DNA of 64,000 nt from Caldinitratiruptor microaerophilus (lineage in GTDB: Bacteria; Bacillota; Sulfobacillia; Symbiobacteriales; ZC4RG38): NCBI RefSeq assembly GCF_025999835.1, contig NZ_AP025628.1:3534001-3598000 (forward strand), in the 5' to 3' direction. The number at the start of each line of letters is the position of its first letter. Within the stretch, counting starts at the first letter, position 1. Shown piece after piece: positions 8,488 to 17,838 of this stretch. The translations under genes and the position numbers were made by a program. Under the pieces are notes generated by a model. The model saw only the letters and a program-made list of their open reading frames with translations, made no database searches and was not told where the DNA came from.

Positions 8488-10412
8488 ACCTGCGCCGCCG
8501 GCTGCGGATCGCGCTGGTGGCCGGAGTCCTGGCGCCCCTGGGCATGGTCCTCGGCGGGGTGCTGCTGGCCCGCATCCTGCGGGGCGAGAGCCTGGTGCAG
8601 GCGCTCGCCGGCCCTCCGGCGGGCGTGGGCCGTTCCCTGCGCGAGGCGCTGCCTTGGGCCCTGGGGGGCGCCGGCGTCTCCCTCGGCGTGAGCGCGCTCC
8701 TGGCCTCCGTGTGGCCGCAATTCGGCAAGGCCTTGGAGCGAACGGGGATCCAGTCCGGGAGCGAGGTCCTCCGCCTCGCCGGGTGGCCCGTGCTGCTCCT
8801 GGTGGTGGCCGCCGGCGCGGTGGGGGAGGAGGTGCTCTTCCGCGGGGGAATCCAGCCCTCGCTCGGCGTGTGGCCCACGGCCACCGCCTTCGGCCTGGCT
8901 CACGGCGGCTGGCAGCTGCGGGAGATGTGGTCGTACGTCATGGCGGCCGGCCTGGCCGGCCTGGCCTTCGGCTACGCATACGAGTGGAGCGGGACGCTCT
9001 GGGCCCCGGTTCTGGCGCACGTGGTGCACAACGGCGCGGTCGTCGCCTACCTCCTTTACCGGCAGCGCCGCGGCGAGCCGGAGAGAGCGGAAGCCGGGGC
9101 GGTGGAGGCCGCCGCTGGCCCGGCTGTCATCCCGACACAAGGTGAGGTGCTCGGCATGCTGGCGATGGCGCGCATCCGGCAGAATCTTCCCCGGCCCCGG
9201 GTCGAAGACGTGCCCGCTGCCGTCCGGGCCGAGTTGCGGCGCCTGGAGGGCCGGGTGCGGCCCGGCATGACGGTGGCGGTCACGGCGGGTAGCCGGGGCA
9301 TCGCCGGGATCCCGGCGATCCTGCGCGCAGTCGTGGGCACGCTCCGGGAGATGGGCGCCGAACCCTTCCTCGTCGCCGCCATGGGCAGCCACGGGGGCGG
9401 CACGGCCGCAGGACAGGCCGAGCTCCTCGCGCATCTGGGCATCACGGAGGAGTCGGTAGGGGCACCCCTGCGGGTGACGGACCAGGCGGTGGCGGTCGGC
9501 ACCACGGCCTCCGGCCACGTGCTCTACTGCGACGCCGAGGCCGCGCGTGCCGACGCCATCCTCCTCGTGAACCGGGTGAAGCCCCACACGTCCTTCCGGG
9601 GGTCCCTGGAGAGCGGGCTGTTCAAGATCCTTACCGTCGGCCTCGGGAAGGTGCCGGGGGCGCGCCAGGTGCACCGGCTGGGAGCGCCCGAGATCTACCC
9701 CGCCATCCGGGAGATGGGTCGCCTTGGTCTGGAGCGGCTGCCGATCCTGGGCGGGCTGGCCATCCTGGAGAACGGGTACGAGGAGACGGCAAAGGTGCGG
9801 CTGCTCCTCCCGGAGGAGATGGAGGCCGGGGAGGAGCGGCTCCTGGAAGAGGCCCGGTCGCTCCTGCCGGGGCTGCCGGTGCGGGACCTCGACCTCCTCA
9901 TCGTCGAGGAGATGGGCAAGAACTACAGCGGCACCGGCATGGACACGAACGTCATCGGCCGGTGGCGGGTGCCGGGGATGCCCGAGCCGGAGTGGCCCCG
10001 GATCGGCCGGATCGTGGTGCTGCGGCTGTCGGAGGCGTCGGCCGGCAACGCGAACGGGGTCGGGCTCGCTGACTTCACCACCCGGCGCCTGGCGGACGCG
10101 ATCGACTGGGACAAGACCCTGACGAACATCGCCACGTCGGGCTTCTGGTTCCGGGCGATGTGCCCACCGGCTCTCCCCAGCGACCGGTCCGCCATCGAGT
10201 GGGCGATCCGGAGCCTCGAAGCGCTGAAGGGGGAGCCGGTCGACCCCGGGCGGCTCCGGGCGGCCCGCATCCGGTCCACCCTCCACCTGGAGGAGCTGTG
10301 GGTCACCGCTCCGGTGCTGGAGGAAGTGCTGGCCGCCGGCACCTGCGAGGCGCTCACCCCGCTCGAGCCCCTGCGCTTCTCCGGGGAGGGAGATCTGCTG
10401 CCGGGGGCGTGA
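8484..10412 (+). CDS. CPBP membrane protease fused to LarA-like protein
   Basis: One frame of 642 codons holds two unrelated parts. Residues 1-210 are a multi-helix CPBP (CAAX/bacteriocin-processing) protease with EEVLFR at 115-120, the FGLAHGGW histidine motif and a later HVVHN. Residues 225-642 are a LarA/DUF2088-type protein ([23 protein letters not shown]), the family of lactate racemase and related nickel-pincer isomerases. No stop separates them. An ATG at 9156 with AAGGTGAGG 8 bases before could start the second part alone, so the cell may make the fusion, the free LarA-like protein, or both. The GTG start overlaps the hemL stop. Confidence 0.8.
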   Translation: MNLRRRLRIALVAGVLAPLGMVLGGVLLARILRGESLVQALAGPPAGVGRSLREALPWALGGAGVSLGVSALLASVWPQFGKALERTGIQSGSEVLRLAGWPVLLLVVAAGAVGEEVLFRGGIQPSLGVWPTATAFGLAHGGWQLREMWSYVMAAGLAGLAFGYAYEWSGTLWAPVLAHVVHNGAVVAYLLYRQRRGEPERAEAGAVEAAAGPAVIPTQGEVLGMLAMARIRQNLPRPRVEDVPAAVRAELRRLEGRVRPGMTVAVTAGSRGIAGIPAILRAVVGTLREMGAEPFLVAAMGSHGGGTAAGQAELLAHLGITEESVGAPLRVTDQAVAVGTTASGHVLYCDAEAARADAILLVNRVKPHTSFRGSLESGLFKILTVGLGKVPGARQVHRLGAPEIYPAIREMGRLGLERLPILGGLAILENGYEETAKVRLLLPEEMEAGEERLLEEARSLLPGLPVRDLDLLIVEEMGKNYSGTGMDTNVIGRWRVPGMPEPEWPRIGRIVVLRLSEASAGNANGVGLADFTTRRLADAIDWDKTLTNIATSGFWFRAMCPPALPSDRSAIEWAIRSLEALKGEPVDPGRLRAARIRSTLHLEELWVTAPVLEEVLAAGTCEALTPLEPLRFSGEGDLLPGA

Positions 10413-10418
10413 CGAGGC

Positions 10419-11552
10419 CTAACGACCGATCTGCCAGAGGAAGTACCGCTCGAGGGCGTGCTTGATCCACATGGGTGCCCGCCCGGCGTGGGTGATCTGG
10501 ATCTGCCAGTTGCCCAGTGCGGGCGGGGACGGTTTCCAGATCGAGAACACCGCGTCCCGGCTTCCCAGGGGGAGGTCCACCAGGGTGGACGGCCGGAACC
10601 GGGCGCGCGGCGGGCCGCCGCCGACCACGGCAGCCAGGTTCTGTGCCACGACGCCTCCGGCGAGGCGGGCGTTGTGCCCCGTCTTCAGCCCGTCCAGGGC
10701 CACGCAGTCGCCCGCCGCGAAGACCTCCGGGTAGTCCGGGTTCTGCATGTGCAGGTTGCACCGGACAAAGCCGGCGGCGTCCGCCAGGGAGGAGCAGTGG
10801 AGCGGTGCGGGGCCCCGGTAGGGCGGGTCGATGAAGAGGAGTTCCGCCCCGAGCCGCGTCCCGTCCTCCAGCACGAGGCAGCCCGGCTCGGCCTGACGGA
10901 CGCGCGTGGCGGTTCGCAAGCGGATTCGCCTCTGCTCCAGCGCCCGGGCCACCACCCGGGACGCCCCGTCGCCGCCCTGGTCGAGGGCCCGGGGCTCGTT
11001 CGTCACGATCTCGATCTCGATCCGGCGTCGCCGGCCCCGGCGCCGGAAGTAGTCGTCGAGGAGGAACGCGAGCTCGTAGGCCGGCGCCGGGGTATCGGCG
11101 CCCGCGGCGATCGCGATCAGGATCTCCCCCGCTTCGAACTCCTGCAGCGCCTCCCAGATCCGCACGGCGCCGTCCAGGCGGTGGATGTTGTGGCTGTGCG
11201 TCCGGGCGCCGGGGAGGGCCTCCCAGTCCAGCTCCGCCCCCAGGGCGATGACGAGGAAGTCGTAGCGCAGGACGCCGGCGTCAACGACCACTTGCCGGCG
11301 GTCGGGGTCCACCGCCCGGACCTCCGCCTCCACGAATCGGATGCCCTTGCGCCGGAGCCCCGGCCCGAGAGGCGCCACGATGTCCTGAGGCTGCCGTGTT
11401 CCCACGGCCACCCACGGCAGGGACGGGAGGTAAACGAAGTTCGCCTCCCTTGCCACGACCGTGATCGGGTGTTCCGGTCCGAGGAGGGCCGCGAGCCGGT
11501 AGGCGACCGTGATGCCGCCGAACCCGGCGCCCAGTACGAGGATGCGTGCCAC
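10419..11552 (-). CDS. NAD(P)/FAD-dependent disulfide-type oxidoreductase
   Basis: This 377-residue flavoprotein resembles type II NADH dehydrogenases and sulfide:quinone reductases. Its N-terminal FAD fingerprint is LGAGFGGITVAYRL, the second FAD motif is FAAGDCVALDGLKTG, and a C-terminal part (WQIQITHAGRAPMWIKHAL) may contact the membrane. Candidate cysteines lie near EPGCLVL and RCNLHMQN, but I cannot match them to the sulfide:quinone reductase catalytic pair. It probably feeds electrons to quinone from NADH or sulfide at the membrane. It is convergent with the fusion gene (6 bp apart). AGGGCGAGAAGG lies upstream of the ATG. Confidence 0.78.
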   Translation of the reverse strand: MARILVLGAGFGGITVAYRLAALLGPEHPITVVAREANFVYLPSLPWVAVGTRQPQDIVAPLGPGLRRKGIRFVEAEVRAVDPDRRQVVVDAGVLRYDFLVIALGAELDWEALPGARTHSHNIHRLDGAVRIWEALQEFEAGEILIAIAAGADTPAPAYELAFLLDDYFRRRGRRRRIEIEIVTNEPRALDQGGDGASRVVARALEQRRIRLRTATRVRQAEPGCLVLEDGTRLGAELLFIDPPYRGPAPLHCSSLADAAGFVRCNLHMQNPDYPEVFAAGDCVALDGLKTGHNARLAGGVVAQNLAAVVGGGPPRARFRPSTLVDLPLGSRDAVFSIWKPSPPALGNWQIQITHAGRAPMWIKHALERYFLWQIGR

Positions 11553-11605
11553 CTTCTCGCCCTCCCGACCGCCAAGTGCCGGTTCTTAGGGTTTGTAACA
11601 GGTCG

Positions 11606-11634
11606 CTGTTTTCATCCTGTTTTCCTGTTTTCAT
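11606..11634 (+). repeat. Three short CTGTTTTC repeats upstream of the flavoprotein gene
   Basis: CTGTTTTC(AT) occurs at 11606-11615, 11617-11624 and 11625-11634, in an unusually AT-rich 60 bp between the flavoprotein start and the gerB stop. Spacing of 8-11 bp suggests a regulator site on the promoter of the minus-strand gene. No regulator is known. Confidence 0.45.
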
Positions 11635-11643
11635 AAGGAAAGC

Positions 11644-12801
11644 TCACGTTTTCAGGAACGGTCCGGCCGCCCGGTGGACGCGCCGGGTGGTCGGAGCGCG
11701 GGAGTCCGGGCCGGGGCGCGGGCTTCGGGCGGGCCGTGCCGGCAGGACGGCCAGGAGGAGGAGGAGGGGGACCGCCGAGTAGAGGAGCCCTCCGGTCGCT
11801 GCCATGAGCGGTTGCCGGAGTCCGGGCTCATGGGCGGCCGAGGCGACCCCCAGTGCGCCCCCGGCGACCACGGGGATGAAGGGGTCGGGGTTGCGCGCGC
11901 TGACGAGAGCTGCGAGCATCTCCGCACCTGCCAGGAGAGACACAGCCACAGCCATGAGCGCGTTGACGTTCAGGCTCAGCCGGGCCAGGTGCTCCGGCCG
12001 GTCGAAGAAGGAGCGGGGGAGCGTCAGCACCGCGGTGATGTCCGGGTACGGCTGACCGAGCTCCCGCGCCGCCTCCGGGCCCACGACGGCGACGACGAAC
12101 AGGACGGAGACCAGGATGACGGCGGCGCCGGCGAAGCCCCCGGCCGCGAACGCCGGGAAGAACCGCTTCTTCCGGGCGGCGAGGGGGAAGAGAAAGGGCA
12201 GGACCACCGGGTAGTGGAACCCGACCAGGGCCAGCCACACCGCCACAGGCTCCCACCGGAACTGGCCCGGGTCGATCGGCGGCCACAGGTAGCCGGCTTC
12301 GGCCTTCGGCACGAGCAGGGCCCAGAGAAACGAGAGGGTGGCACCCACCGCGAGCAGCAGAAGCGGGCTCACCATGGCCAGGGAGCGCCACCCGGTCCAG
12401 GCGGCGTACCCGGCGACCACAAGCACGGCGGCCGCGAGGGCCCAGAAGGGGGTCCGGTCGTAGAAGACGTCGTCCACCGATTCGAAGATCAGGATGAGAT
12501 CGACGGCGGCGACCAGGACCGGGACCCCCGCCAGGTACAGGAGTGCCACCCGCCCCAGCACGGGGCCCAGGGCCCGGAGGACGTAAGTCGGAAACCGCTC
12601 CTCCGGGTGACGGCGCGCGGCCAGCCAGAAGGCGCCGCTCCCGAGCGCCGACACCACCCACGCAGCGAGGACCACCGTCCAGGCGGCCCGCCCTGCCACC
12701 GCGATGCTCACGGTGGGCAGGATGAGGATGGCCCCTCAGAGGGAGACGAGTGTGGCCAGGGCGAAGACCTGGCCGGTAGAGATCCGGCCCCGGATCGCCA
12801 T
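11644..12801 (-). pseudogene. gerAB: GerAB-type germinant permease with in-frame TGA
   Basis: The GerAB/ArcD/ProY-family membrane subunit of a spore germinant receptor. An ATG at 12801 with a perfect AAGGAGG begins the usual GerAB N-terminus (RGRISTGQVFALATL), but codon 22 is TGA (12738-12736). The frame then continues without a break through the rest of helix 1 (GAILILP) and about nine more membrane helices to 11644, 385 codons in all. A single G-to-T change of GGA would explain it. A GTG at 12711 could restart translation but would lose helix 1. Either the gene is newly broken, or it is read through or mis-sequenced. It is last in the gerA-gerC-gerB operon. Confidence 0.75.
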
Positions 12802-12831
12802 CTCACGACCTCCTTCGCGGGGCGTGCACGT

Positions 12832-13923
12832 TCACCGGGTGTACCCTGTGGTGCGGATGCGGATCACGGCCTCCACCTCCAGCGGCGCCCGCGCGTACGC
12901 CCGGCGCCACGCTTCCGGTCCGGCGACCGCCGGGTGAGTGGGGTCCAGGCGGCGGAGGCGCTCGCCGAACCCCAGCGGGTCCGCACCCAGGGCCTGGAGG
13001 CGTGCCAGCACGCGGCGGGTTTCCTCCTCCAGCTGGCGGGCCCCGGCCGCCTCGAGCTCCCGGATCGGCATCTCGTCGCGCTCGCGCACCGCGGCCTGGG
13101 CCTCGAGGTGAGCCCAGAGGACGGGCTCTCCGCCTGCGCCGACCCGCACGCCGTACCGGGACCTCCCGCCCGTCAGGAGCAGGTCCCCGGGCTTGCCGCC
13201 GCCCCCCCGGGGCACGGCGAGGGAGCCGTAGAAGCGCGTGGACCGCAACCGGTTGAACGTCCTGGACTCCTCGGGGCTGAACCATCCGACCAGCCGTCCC
13301 TCCCGGAACACCGCCACCCCTTCCACGTTGAGCCCGTACTTCCGGGACGTGACCCCCGGCAGGAAGACGTCCTCCAGCGGGCTCCGGAGCCGCTGCAGGG
13401 CCTGCCAGCGTTCCACCGGCACCACCCCGTCGTCTACCCCGTGGGTGGGCCGGAAGGCGTGATACAGGAACAGCGCCGGGAGCGCGACCGGCGGCGTCCG
13501 GGCCCGGATCACCTCCGCCACGGGCTCCCGGGCAACGGCCAGGAACGCCACCGCCGGGAAACGCCGGCTGTGCCACAGCCAGTCGATGCCGCCGAGCCCC
13601 TCCCGGGCGACGGCTTCCCCGACGATCACGACCTTCACCTGGCCGAGCTCCATGAAGCGATACAGGCTCGCGCGGATCTTCTCCAGCGCCTCCTCCACCG
13701 TCCGGCCTTCCTCGGCCAGCACGCGGAAGTCGGAGGCGATGAGGGCTTCCGGCGCCCCGCCGCGCGGGATCGGGATCTGCACCGATACCTGGTAGGGAGC
13801 GGTCTGACCGCGGTCGATCCCCACCATGAGGACCAGCGCGCGCTCATCCGTGTCCCGGAAGTCCCAGCAGCCCGCGGAGGCCACGGCAAGGGCCAGGGCC
13901 GCCGCCAGCGGCGCCCGCCTCAC
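12832..13923 (-). CDS. gerAC: Ger(x)C-type germinant receptor lipoprotein
   Basis: This 363-residue GerAC-family lipoprotein has a signal peptide ending in a lipobox (ASAGC, with cysteine near residue 20) followed by WDFRDTDE, the standard GerC opening. The N-domain (VLMVGIDRG to EPVAEVIRA) and the C-domain (about residues 200-360) match the family in order and length. It sits on the outer face of the spore inner membrane as part of the nutrient-germination receptor. The GTG start overlaps the gerA stop (GTGA), so translation is coupled; gerB follows 30 bp later. Gene order is A-C-B, unlike the A-B-C of B. subtilis gerA. Confidence 0.9.
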   Translation of the reverse strand: MRRAPLAAALALAVASAGCWDFRDTDERALVLMVGIDRGQTAPYQVSVQIPIPRGGAPEALIASDFRVLAEEGRTVEEALEKIRASLYRFMELGQVKVVIVGEAVAREGLGGIDWLWHSRRFPAVAFLAVAREPVAEVIRARTPPVALPALFLYHAFRPTHGVDDGVVPVERWQALQRLRSPLEDVFLPGVTSRKYGLNVEGVAVFREGRLVGWFSPEESRTFNRLRSTRFYGSLAVPRGGGGKPGDLLLTGGRSRYGVRVGAGGEPVLWAHLEAQAAVRERDEMPIRELEAAGARQLEEETRRVLARLQALGADPLGFGERLRRLDPTHPAVAGPEAWRRAYARAPLEVEAVIRIRTTGYTR

Positions 13924-15458
13924 TGTGGCCTCCGCCGGGGCGGGACGAAGGGGTGTGGGCCCCGGGCGGGCATCTCCCACCAGTATCGCCGGGTGAGCCC
14001 GTCCTGCCGGAGGTCCCGGAGGTTGAGGGGAGCCAGGGGGTGGAGGTACGGCTGTCCCAGGGACTGCAGGCAGCACAGGTGGAACACCAGCGCCATGAGC
14101 CCCAGGAACACGCCGAAGAGGCCCAGAACGGCCCCTCCGAGCAGGAGCAGGCCCGAGCTGATCCGCCAGGCGGCGGCAATCTCCCGGTCCGGGAAGGTCA
14201 GGCTCCCGATCGCCGCCATCGCGATGATGACGATGATGATGTCGCTGACGATGCGCGCGCGGGCCACGGCCTCGCCGATGATCAGTGCCCCGATGATCGT
14301 CGTCGACGCCCCGACTTTCTCGGGCAGGCGCACGGCCGTCTCCTGGATGAGTTCCACCATGACGATGAGGAAGATCGACTCCAGCACCACGTTCAGCGGC
14401 ACCCCGGCGCGGGCGGCGTCGACGGCCAGCATGAGCTCGAGCCGCAGCACGTCGACGTTGTGGGCCTCCAGCGCGACGTAGAGGGCCGGGAAGAGGACGA
14501 TCCCCAGCCACGCGGCGATCCGGGCCAGCCGCAGCAGGGCGACCACCGCCGGCCGCAGGTAGTAGTCGTCGACGGAGAAGAAGAAGTCGATGAGCCGCAC
14601 CGGCACGAGCACGACCCACGGCGAACCGTCCAGCATCACGAGCACCTTGCCCGCCATGAGCCACGCCGCGGCGCGGTCCGGGCGCTCCGTGGCCATGTAC
14701 AGCGGGAAGGCGGTGCGATACCGCCCCACGAGGATCTCGGCCAGCTGGCTGGCGTCGATGACCGCGTCCACATGCACTTGCCCGAGCCGGTCCCGAACTT
14801 CGCGGACGAGGTCCGGCCGGGCGAGCTCCCGGACGTACACGAGGGCCACCAGGACCCGGCTGCTGGGGCCGAGGCGGGTCTCCTCCACCATGAGGCGCGG
14901 GTCGCGGAGCCGGCGGCGGACCAGGGCCAGGTTGACCTCCACGTTCTCGGTGAAGGCCTCTCCGGCGCCCCGGAGGCTCGACTCGGTGGTGGGGCGGGGT
15001 ACGGGCCGCTCCTTCCAGCCGGAGATGCGCAGGATCCAGGGCTCCGGGTCGGTTTCGAGGAGGAGAAGGGCCTCGCCCGAGAGCACGCGGTCCACGAGGT
15101 CCTGGCCGTCTGTCGGCCGGAGCGGCTCGACGGGCGCCAGCTTCTTCAGGACGTCCTGTCCGGCGCCGTCCCTGCCCTGCGGGGAGGAGGGGACCTCGGG
15201 GGGATTCGCGCCGGTCGCCGGGGGCGGCGGTGCCGGTTCGAAGTGGGCGAGCACGTGCCGGCGGAGCGCCTGCCGGTCGGTGAGCCCCTGGACGTGAATC
15301 AGGGCCGCGCGGGTCCGAGGCGATCCCGGCGCGTACAGCCAGAGGCAGCGAATGTCGTGCGCGTCGCCCAGGAGCCTGCGGACCTGGTCCACCCGGGTCC
15401 GGAGGTCGCCGCCGGCGTTCCGCATCGCTGGGGGAGAACCCGCACTCATGCTCTTCAT
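13920..15458 (-). CDS. gerAA: GerA-type germinant receptor subunit A
   Basis: This 512-residue GerA-family protein has a soluble N-terminal half (about 1-270) with family motifs RDPRLMVEETRLG and LVYVRELARP. A membrane half follows with TERPDRAAAWLMAGKVLVMLDG and a long helical bundle to about 470, ending with a proline-rich cytoplasmic tail. It forms the nutrient-sensing receptor of the spore inner membrane with GerB and GerC. The ATG at 15458 has AGGAT upstream; another ATG at 15449 is possible. Residues about 78-110 are a low-complexity insert. The FMN enzyme gene ends 32 bp upstream, so all four may share a promoter. Confidence 0.92.
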   Translation of the reverse strand: MKSMSAGSPPAMRNAGGDLRTRVDQVRRLLGDAHDIRCLWLYAPGSPRTRAALIHVQGLTDRQALRRHVLAHFEPAPPPPATGANPPEVPSSPQGRDGAGQDVLKKLAPVEPLRPTDGQDLVDRVLSGEALLLLETDPEPWILRISGWKERPVPRPTTESSLRGAGEAFTENVEVNLALVRRRLRDPRLMVEETRLGPSSRVLVALVYVRELARPDLVREVRDRLGQVHVDAVIDASQLAEILVGRYRTAFPLYMATERPDRAAAWLMAGKVLVMLDGSPWVVLVPVRLIDFFFSVDDYYLRPAVVALLRLARIAAWLGIVLFPALYVALEAHNVDVLRLELMLAVDAARAGVPLNVVLESIFLIVMVELIQETAVRLPEKVGASTTIIGALIIGEAVARARIVSDIIIVIIAMAAIGSLTFPDREIAAAWRISSGLLLLGGAVLGLFGVFLGLMALVFHLCCLQSLGQPYLHPLAPLNLRDLRQDGLTRRYWWEMPARGPHPFVPPRRRPQ

Positions 15459-15489
15459 GACGATCCTAGGGTTTTCCCGCCGGGCCGTC

Positions 15490-16920
15490 CTATCCGTGCT
15501 GCCGGCGAGCGGGGTCGGCTTGCGGCGCATCCGCGGCCGGGAAACCGTAGGCGAGCGGCACGCCCGTGATGGCGGCGGTCTCCGGGTCCAGGGCCACGAG
15601 ATCGTCCCGGTTCACGTCCCGGAGCGCCCGCTTGCCCAGCGCGCGGGCGCCGATCACCATCTCGTCGGTCACCGCCCTGAGGAACCGGGCCAGGCTCTCT
15701 GCGCCGCGCGCGGGGTCGAAGCGGCGGGCGAGGACACCGGTCGCCCACACCAGCTCCGTGGGCGGCTCCCAGGGCATGGCCCGGGTAACCTGCTCGTGCG
15801 TGGCGGCGAAGAGGGCCGCCGTACCCATGTACACGGCGTCCGCGCCGAGGGCCAGGCACTTCAGGCAGTCGCCGGGGGTGAGGAGGCCGCCGCCGACCAG
15901 GAGGCTCACCCTCCCACCCGTCCCCCGCGCGTCCAGGTGGCGGCGGGCACGGCAGAGCGCGTGCAGGGTCGGGAGGCCGAAGTCGTCCGCCAGGATGGGT
16001 GGCGCGGCGTGCGTCCCGCCCTGGGCGCCGTCGAGGGAGATGAAGTCGACCCCGGCGGCCAAGGCCACGTCGAGGTCCGCCTCCAGGTCGTGGCCGGCTG
16101 CCAGCTTCACCCCGATCGGGACCCCGCCCGTGACGGCGCGCAGGTCGTGCACCAGGCGGCGCAGCGTCTGGGCATCGCGGCGATCCGTCGCCCCGGAGGG
16201 GAGCACGACCACCTCGTCGTCGCCGAATCCCATGGCCTCTGCCGCCTGCCGGGGCACGTCGCCCGGCTCCAGGGTGGGTTCCAGGCCCGCCTGCGCGCCC
16301 TGCCCGAACCAGATCTCCACCATGTCTGCCTGTCGCAATACTGCCGGGTCGGACGTCCAAGGCGTGCCCGTGTACTGTACGACGAGAATGCGGGCCTCGC
16401 GGCGTACGGCGGGGAGCAGGGGTCCCTTGCCGGCGTTGCAGGCCGTGCCGGCCAGGGCGGCCCCCCGCGCCAGCGCCACGGCGACCCGCTCGCTGACGGC
16501 CACGCCGTATCCCATGGCGGCCAGCAGGACGGGGATGTCCAGGTGAACGGGCCGGCGCGCCTGTGGCCCGATGGTCACGCGGGTGTCCACCGGCTCGTCG
16601 GGTTCGAGCGGGCGCCGGGTCAACTGGGCGGGGCGGAAGAGAAGACCGCGGAAGTCCCGGAAGCGCCTGCCGGTGCCGATCGGGCGCCTGATCGCCCGTC
16701 CTGCCCGGGCGCGGAGCGCATTTTCGAGCGTGGGTCCCGGGGGGTTGTGACCGAAGCCGGTCACCAGTTCCCAGAGGTTCTCGTGGTACGGTTCGGTCAG
16801 GAGCCGGCGGAGGGCACGGTCGACCGCGGCGTCGACCAGCCGGCGCCCCAGGGCGGCCGCCAGCAGCCACGCTCCCGCGAGCACCGCGGCTCCGCCCAGG
16901 AGCCAGGCCAGCAGCCACAC
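15490..16920 (-). CDS. FMN-binding glutamate-synthase-like protein
   Basis: This 476-residue protein has an N-terminal membrane helix (about 2-24) and a TIM-barrel domain like the FMN/3Fe-4S domain of glutamate synthase. Motifs include GTACNAGKGPL, SLDGAQGGTHAAP and a phosphate-binding VGGGLLTPGDCLKCLALGAD followed by AVYMGTAAL. The amidotransferase and GXGXG domains of real GltB are absent, and few cysteines remain for an iron-sulfur cluster. Related stand-alone proteins are annotated as FMN-binding glutamate synthase family; the reaction is unknown. The GTG start has GGGAGGGAGG upstream. It precedes the ger operon on the same strand, which could place it in sporulation. Confidence 0.8.
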   Translation of the reverse strand: MWLLAWLLGGAAVLAGAWLLAAALGRRLVDAAVDRALRRLLTEPYHENLWELVTGFGHNPPGPTLENALRARAGRAIRRPIGTGRRFRDFRGLLFRPAQLTRRPLEPDEPVDTRVTIGPQARRPVHLDIPVLLAAMGYGVAVSERVAVALARGAALAGTACNAGKGPLLPAVRREARILVVQYTGTPWTSDPAVLRQADMVEIWFGQGAQAGLEPTLEPGDVPRQAAEAMGFGDDEVVVLPSGATDRRDAQTLRRLVHDLRAVTGGVPIGVKLAAGHDLEADLDVALAAGVDFISLDGAQGGTHAAPPILADDFGLPTLHALCRARRHLDARGTGGRVSLLVGGGLLTPGDCLKCLALGADAVYMGTAALFAATHEQVTRAMPWEPPTELVWATGVLARRFDPARGAESLARFLRAVTDEMVIGARALGKRALRDVNRDDLVALDPETAAITGVPLAYGFPAADAPQADPARRQHG

Positions 16921-17011
16921 GGCCTCGCCTCCCTCCCCGAAGGCCCGCTGCCCCCCCGACTAGTCTGGGCACGCCGGTCCGGCCTCATCCTGCCCGGCCG
17001 GGGTGGCGGCG

Positions 17012-17020
17012 TGCTACACT
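17012..17020 (+). promoter_or_regulatory. Extended -10 before acpS
   Basis: TGCTACACT (TACACT at 17015-17020) is a good extended -10, 53 bp before the acpS start. No clear -35 is seen at 17 bp, as is common with extended -10 promoters. Confidence 0.4.
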
Positions 17021-17073
17021 AGAGAAGTCGGAGTGCCCGTCCGAACACGTTCCGGAAGGTGGGGGGCCCCGGG

Positions 17074-17454
17074 ATGCGCCTGGTGGGAGCGGGGATCGAC
17101 ATCATCGAGGTGGACCGCGTGCGCCGGGCCGCCGAGCGCACTCCCCGCTTCCTGACCCGGGTCTTCACCCCCGCCGAGCTGGCTTACGCCGGGGCGGCGC
17201 CGGCGCACCGCTGGCGCCGCCTCGCCGCGCGCTTTGCCGCCAAGGAGGCCGCGCTGAAGGCCCTCGGTACCGGCCTCCGGCGGGCGCGCTGGCAGGAGGT
17301 GGAGGTCGTCCCTGGTCCGCTCGGCCGTCCCGGGCTCCGGCTGACGGGCTCGCTGGCCGAAAGGGCCGCCCGCCTGGGGGTGACGGCCTTGCACCTCAGC
17401 ATCTCGCACTCACGCCACTACGCCGTCGCCCAGGTCCTGGCGCTGGGGGAGTGA
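17074..17454 (+). CDS. acpS: Holo-[acyl-carrier-protein] synthase
   Basis: This 126-residue AcpS transfers 4'-phosphopantetheine from CoA to the acyl carrier protein. The metal-binding aspartate lies in [12 protein letters not shown] at the start, and the second signature is [14 protein letters not shown] near residues 55-70, followed by [14 protein letters not shown] at the end. Length is typical for the trimeric bacterial enzyme. The ATG at 17074 is preceded by GGAAGGTGGGGG; the GTG at 17059 would add five nonconserved residues. As in Bacillus, it leads into an alr-containing cluster (acpS, nnrDE, alr). Confidence 0.93.
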   Translation: MRLVGAGIDIIEVDRVRRAAERTPRFLTRVFTPAELAYAGAAPAHRWRRLAARFAAKEAALKALGTGLRRARWQEVEVVPGPLGRPGLRLTGSLAERAARLGVTALHLSISHSRHYAVAQVLALGE

Positions 17455-17838
17455 CGAGGGGCTTGTAACAGCTCGCCACTTTGATGAAAGGTCGGGTATC
17501 GGATCGTTTTCCTGAAGCCTCCCACAGGTTGGATCGCCGGCCGGCACGCCCGGCGGCTGTCGCACTTCGCCTACGCCTGCTTCCACGCCCCGCTCATCGC
17601 CTGCCCGCTACCTGCAAGGAATCGCGGGCGGCACGCCTGGGGCGACTGGCGCCGGGTTCTCCCCGGCGTGCGGGGGCGGAAGCCGATGCACGCTTTGTAC
17701 CAGCGTCCCTCCGGGGGAGGCCCAGGCAGGGGGGTACCCCTATCCGCCGCGGCACCGGCAGGTACAGGCTCCGGTGTCGTCGGCGTGGATTTGGAGGGGA
17801 TTTGCACAGGAATGCTTGCGATAGGAACGGTGAGGGTC
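17455..17838. other. Intergenic region between acpS and nnrDE
   Basis: I find no convincing gene in these 384 bases. Near the left end, TTGTAACAGCTCGCCACTTT resembles a sequence at 11,592 upstream of the flavoprotein gene. Several GC-rich stems occur in the centre. TTGCAC at about 17,801 could be a -35 for the nnrDE transcript. No known riboswitch motif was recognised. Confidence 0.35.

Noticed and set aside
12736-12738. TGA in gerAB as a selenocysteine codon
   Set aside because: GerAB proteins have no catalytic cysteine here, and no SECIS-like hairpin was seen just after the TGA; a point mutation is simpler.
17461-17482. TTGTAACAGCTCGCCACTTT resembling TTGTAACAGGTCGCTGTTTT at 11,592
   Set aside because: Two copies of a loosely shared 20-mer, with no symmetry and no common gene type, are not enough for a repeat family.
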